Both the position numbers and the translations under genes were made by a program. Positions 63,883 to 64,000 of a DNA stretch of 64,000 nucleotides are shown here, piece after piece. The stretch comes from an uncultured Oscillospiraceae bacterium. GTDB taxonomy: Bacteria; Bacillota; Clostridia; Oscillospirales; Acutalibacteraceae. Where the stretch lies: the NCBI GenBank assembly GCA_959601025.1, contig CAUGOD010000011.1:1-64000 (forward strand), read 5' to 3'. Position 1 is the stretch's first letter; the number at the start of each line of letters is the position of its first letter. A model generated the notes under the pieces. That model saw nothing but the letters and a program-made list of their open reading frames with translations, was not told the origin of the DNA and did not search any database.

Positions 63883-64000
63883 ATGCACTTCGATTGGGCA
63901 AAAATTACCTCCTTAGCGTATTTAACGCTGTTAGAACTTGATATACATGAATTTCCTATACCTGCTAAAAAAATTAAATGTAAAGACGTTATAATTAGTA
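63883..64000 (+). CDS. Probable ImmA/IrrE-type peptidase, N-terminus only
   Basis: The ATG at 63883 follows GGAGG. It is open to the window edge (39 codons, starting MHFDWAKITSLAYLTLLELD, then FPIPAKKIKC). The HExxH motif would lie beyond the window. Identity rests on position after the XRE gene and a family-like N-terminal helix, so it is tentative. Confidence 0.5.
   Translation, partial: MHFDWAKITSLAYLTLLELDIHEFPIPAKKIKCKDVIIS

Noticed and set aside
1..64000. CRISPR arrays, rRNA or tRNA genes
   Set aside because: No regularly spaced repeats, cas genes or recognisable rRNA/tRNA sequences were seen by eye. A tRNAscan or Infernal run would be needed to exclude a single divergent tRNA.

Overview
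The window looks like the chromosome of a GC-rich, Gram-positive anaerobic Clostridia, most likely an Oscillospiraceae/Ruminococcaceae-type gut bacterium. The evidence is a PolC-type replicase, AGGAGG-type ribosome binding sites, a SCIFF peptide with its radical-SAM maturase, MEP-pathway genes and a sortase-type anchored fructan hydrolase. The species cannot be named from sequence alone.

The first 42.6 kb is mostly core chromosome. A decayed IS200/IS605 end (1-385) lies just past the terminator of a leftward histidine operon, hisZ-G-D-C-B-(A-I fusion)-E (441-6806). That operon has no hisH or hisF. A second leftward operon, pyrH-frr-uppS-cdsA-dxr-rseP-ispG-polC (6954-18217), links UMP kinase, ribosome recycling, isoprenoid and phospholipid synthesis, and replication. 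Topoisomerase IV-like parE-parC follows (18755-23036), divergent from a XerC/D-type recombinase (23307-24353). Next is a fructan locus: an AraC-family regulator (24506-26389) divergent from a 1197-residue cell-wall GH32 enzyme (26594-30187). The regulator carries an internal module homologous to the three N-terminal repeats of the enzyme it faces. From 30278 to 35958 lie a DUF624 protein, a SpoIIM-like protein, the SCIFF maturase, the SCIFF peptide, a TIGR04086-type membrane protein, yajC and tgt. Enolase and ferritin are divergent, then come a MacB/FtsX-type ABC exporter, an HMA-domain protein and a DtxR-family regulator.

From about 42.7 kb to the end the DNA is AT-richer and accessory. It holds a complete Wadjet (jetABCD) anti-plasmid SMC system with a small fifth gene before its terminator, and a probably frameshifted hypothetical gene. 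An AAA-ATPase/PD-(D/E)XK gene is broken by an exact 170-bp inversion; re-inverting that segment restores one open frame of 622 codons. A metallophosphoesterase remnant and two unrecognised proteins follow. Then come three successive tyrosine-integrase-like genes (one intact, one frameshifted with altered catalytic residues, one lacking the catalytic domain), a ribbon-helix-helix regulator with palindromes around its promoter, and two decayed large serine recombinases. The window ends in a 41-residue Lys-rich protein, a DUF3892 protein and a divergent XRE regulator with the start of a probable ImmA-type peptidase. This resembles a stack of integrative elements in partial decay.

The most noteworthy observations are the exactly reversible inversion in the nuclease gene, the regulator that shares a carbohydrate-binding-like module with its neighbouring enzyme, the HisA-HisI fusion in an operon without IGP synthase, the small gene co-transcribed with Wadjet, and the integrase trio.
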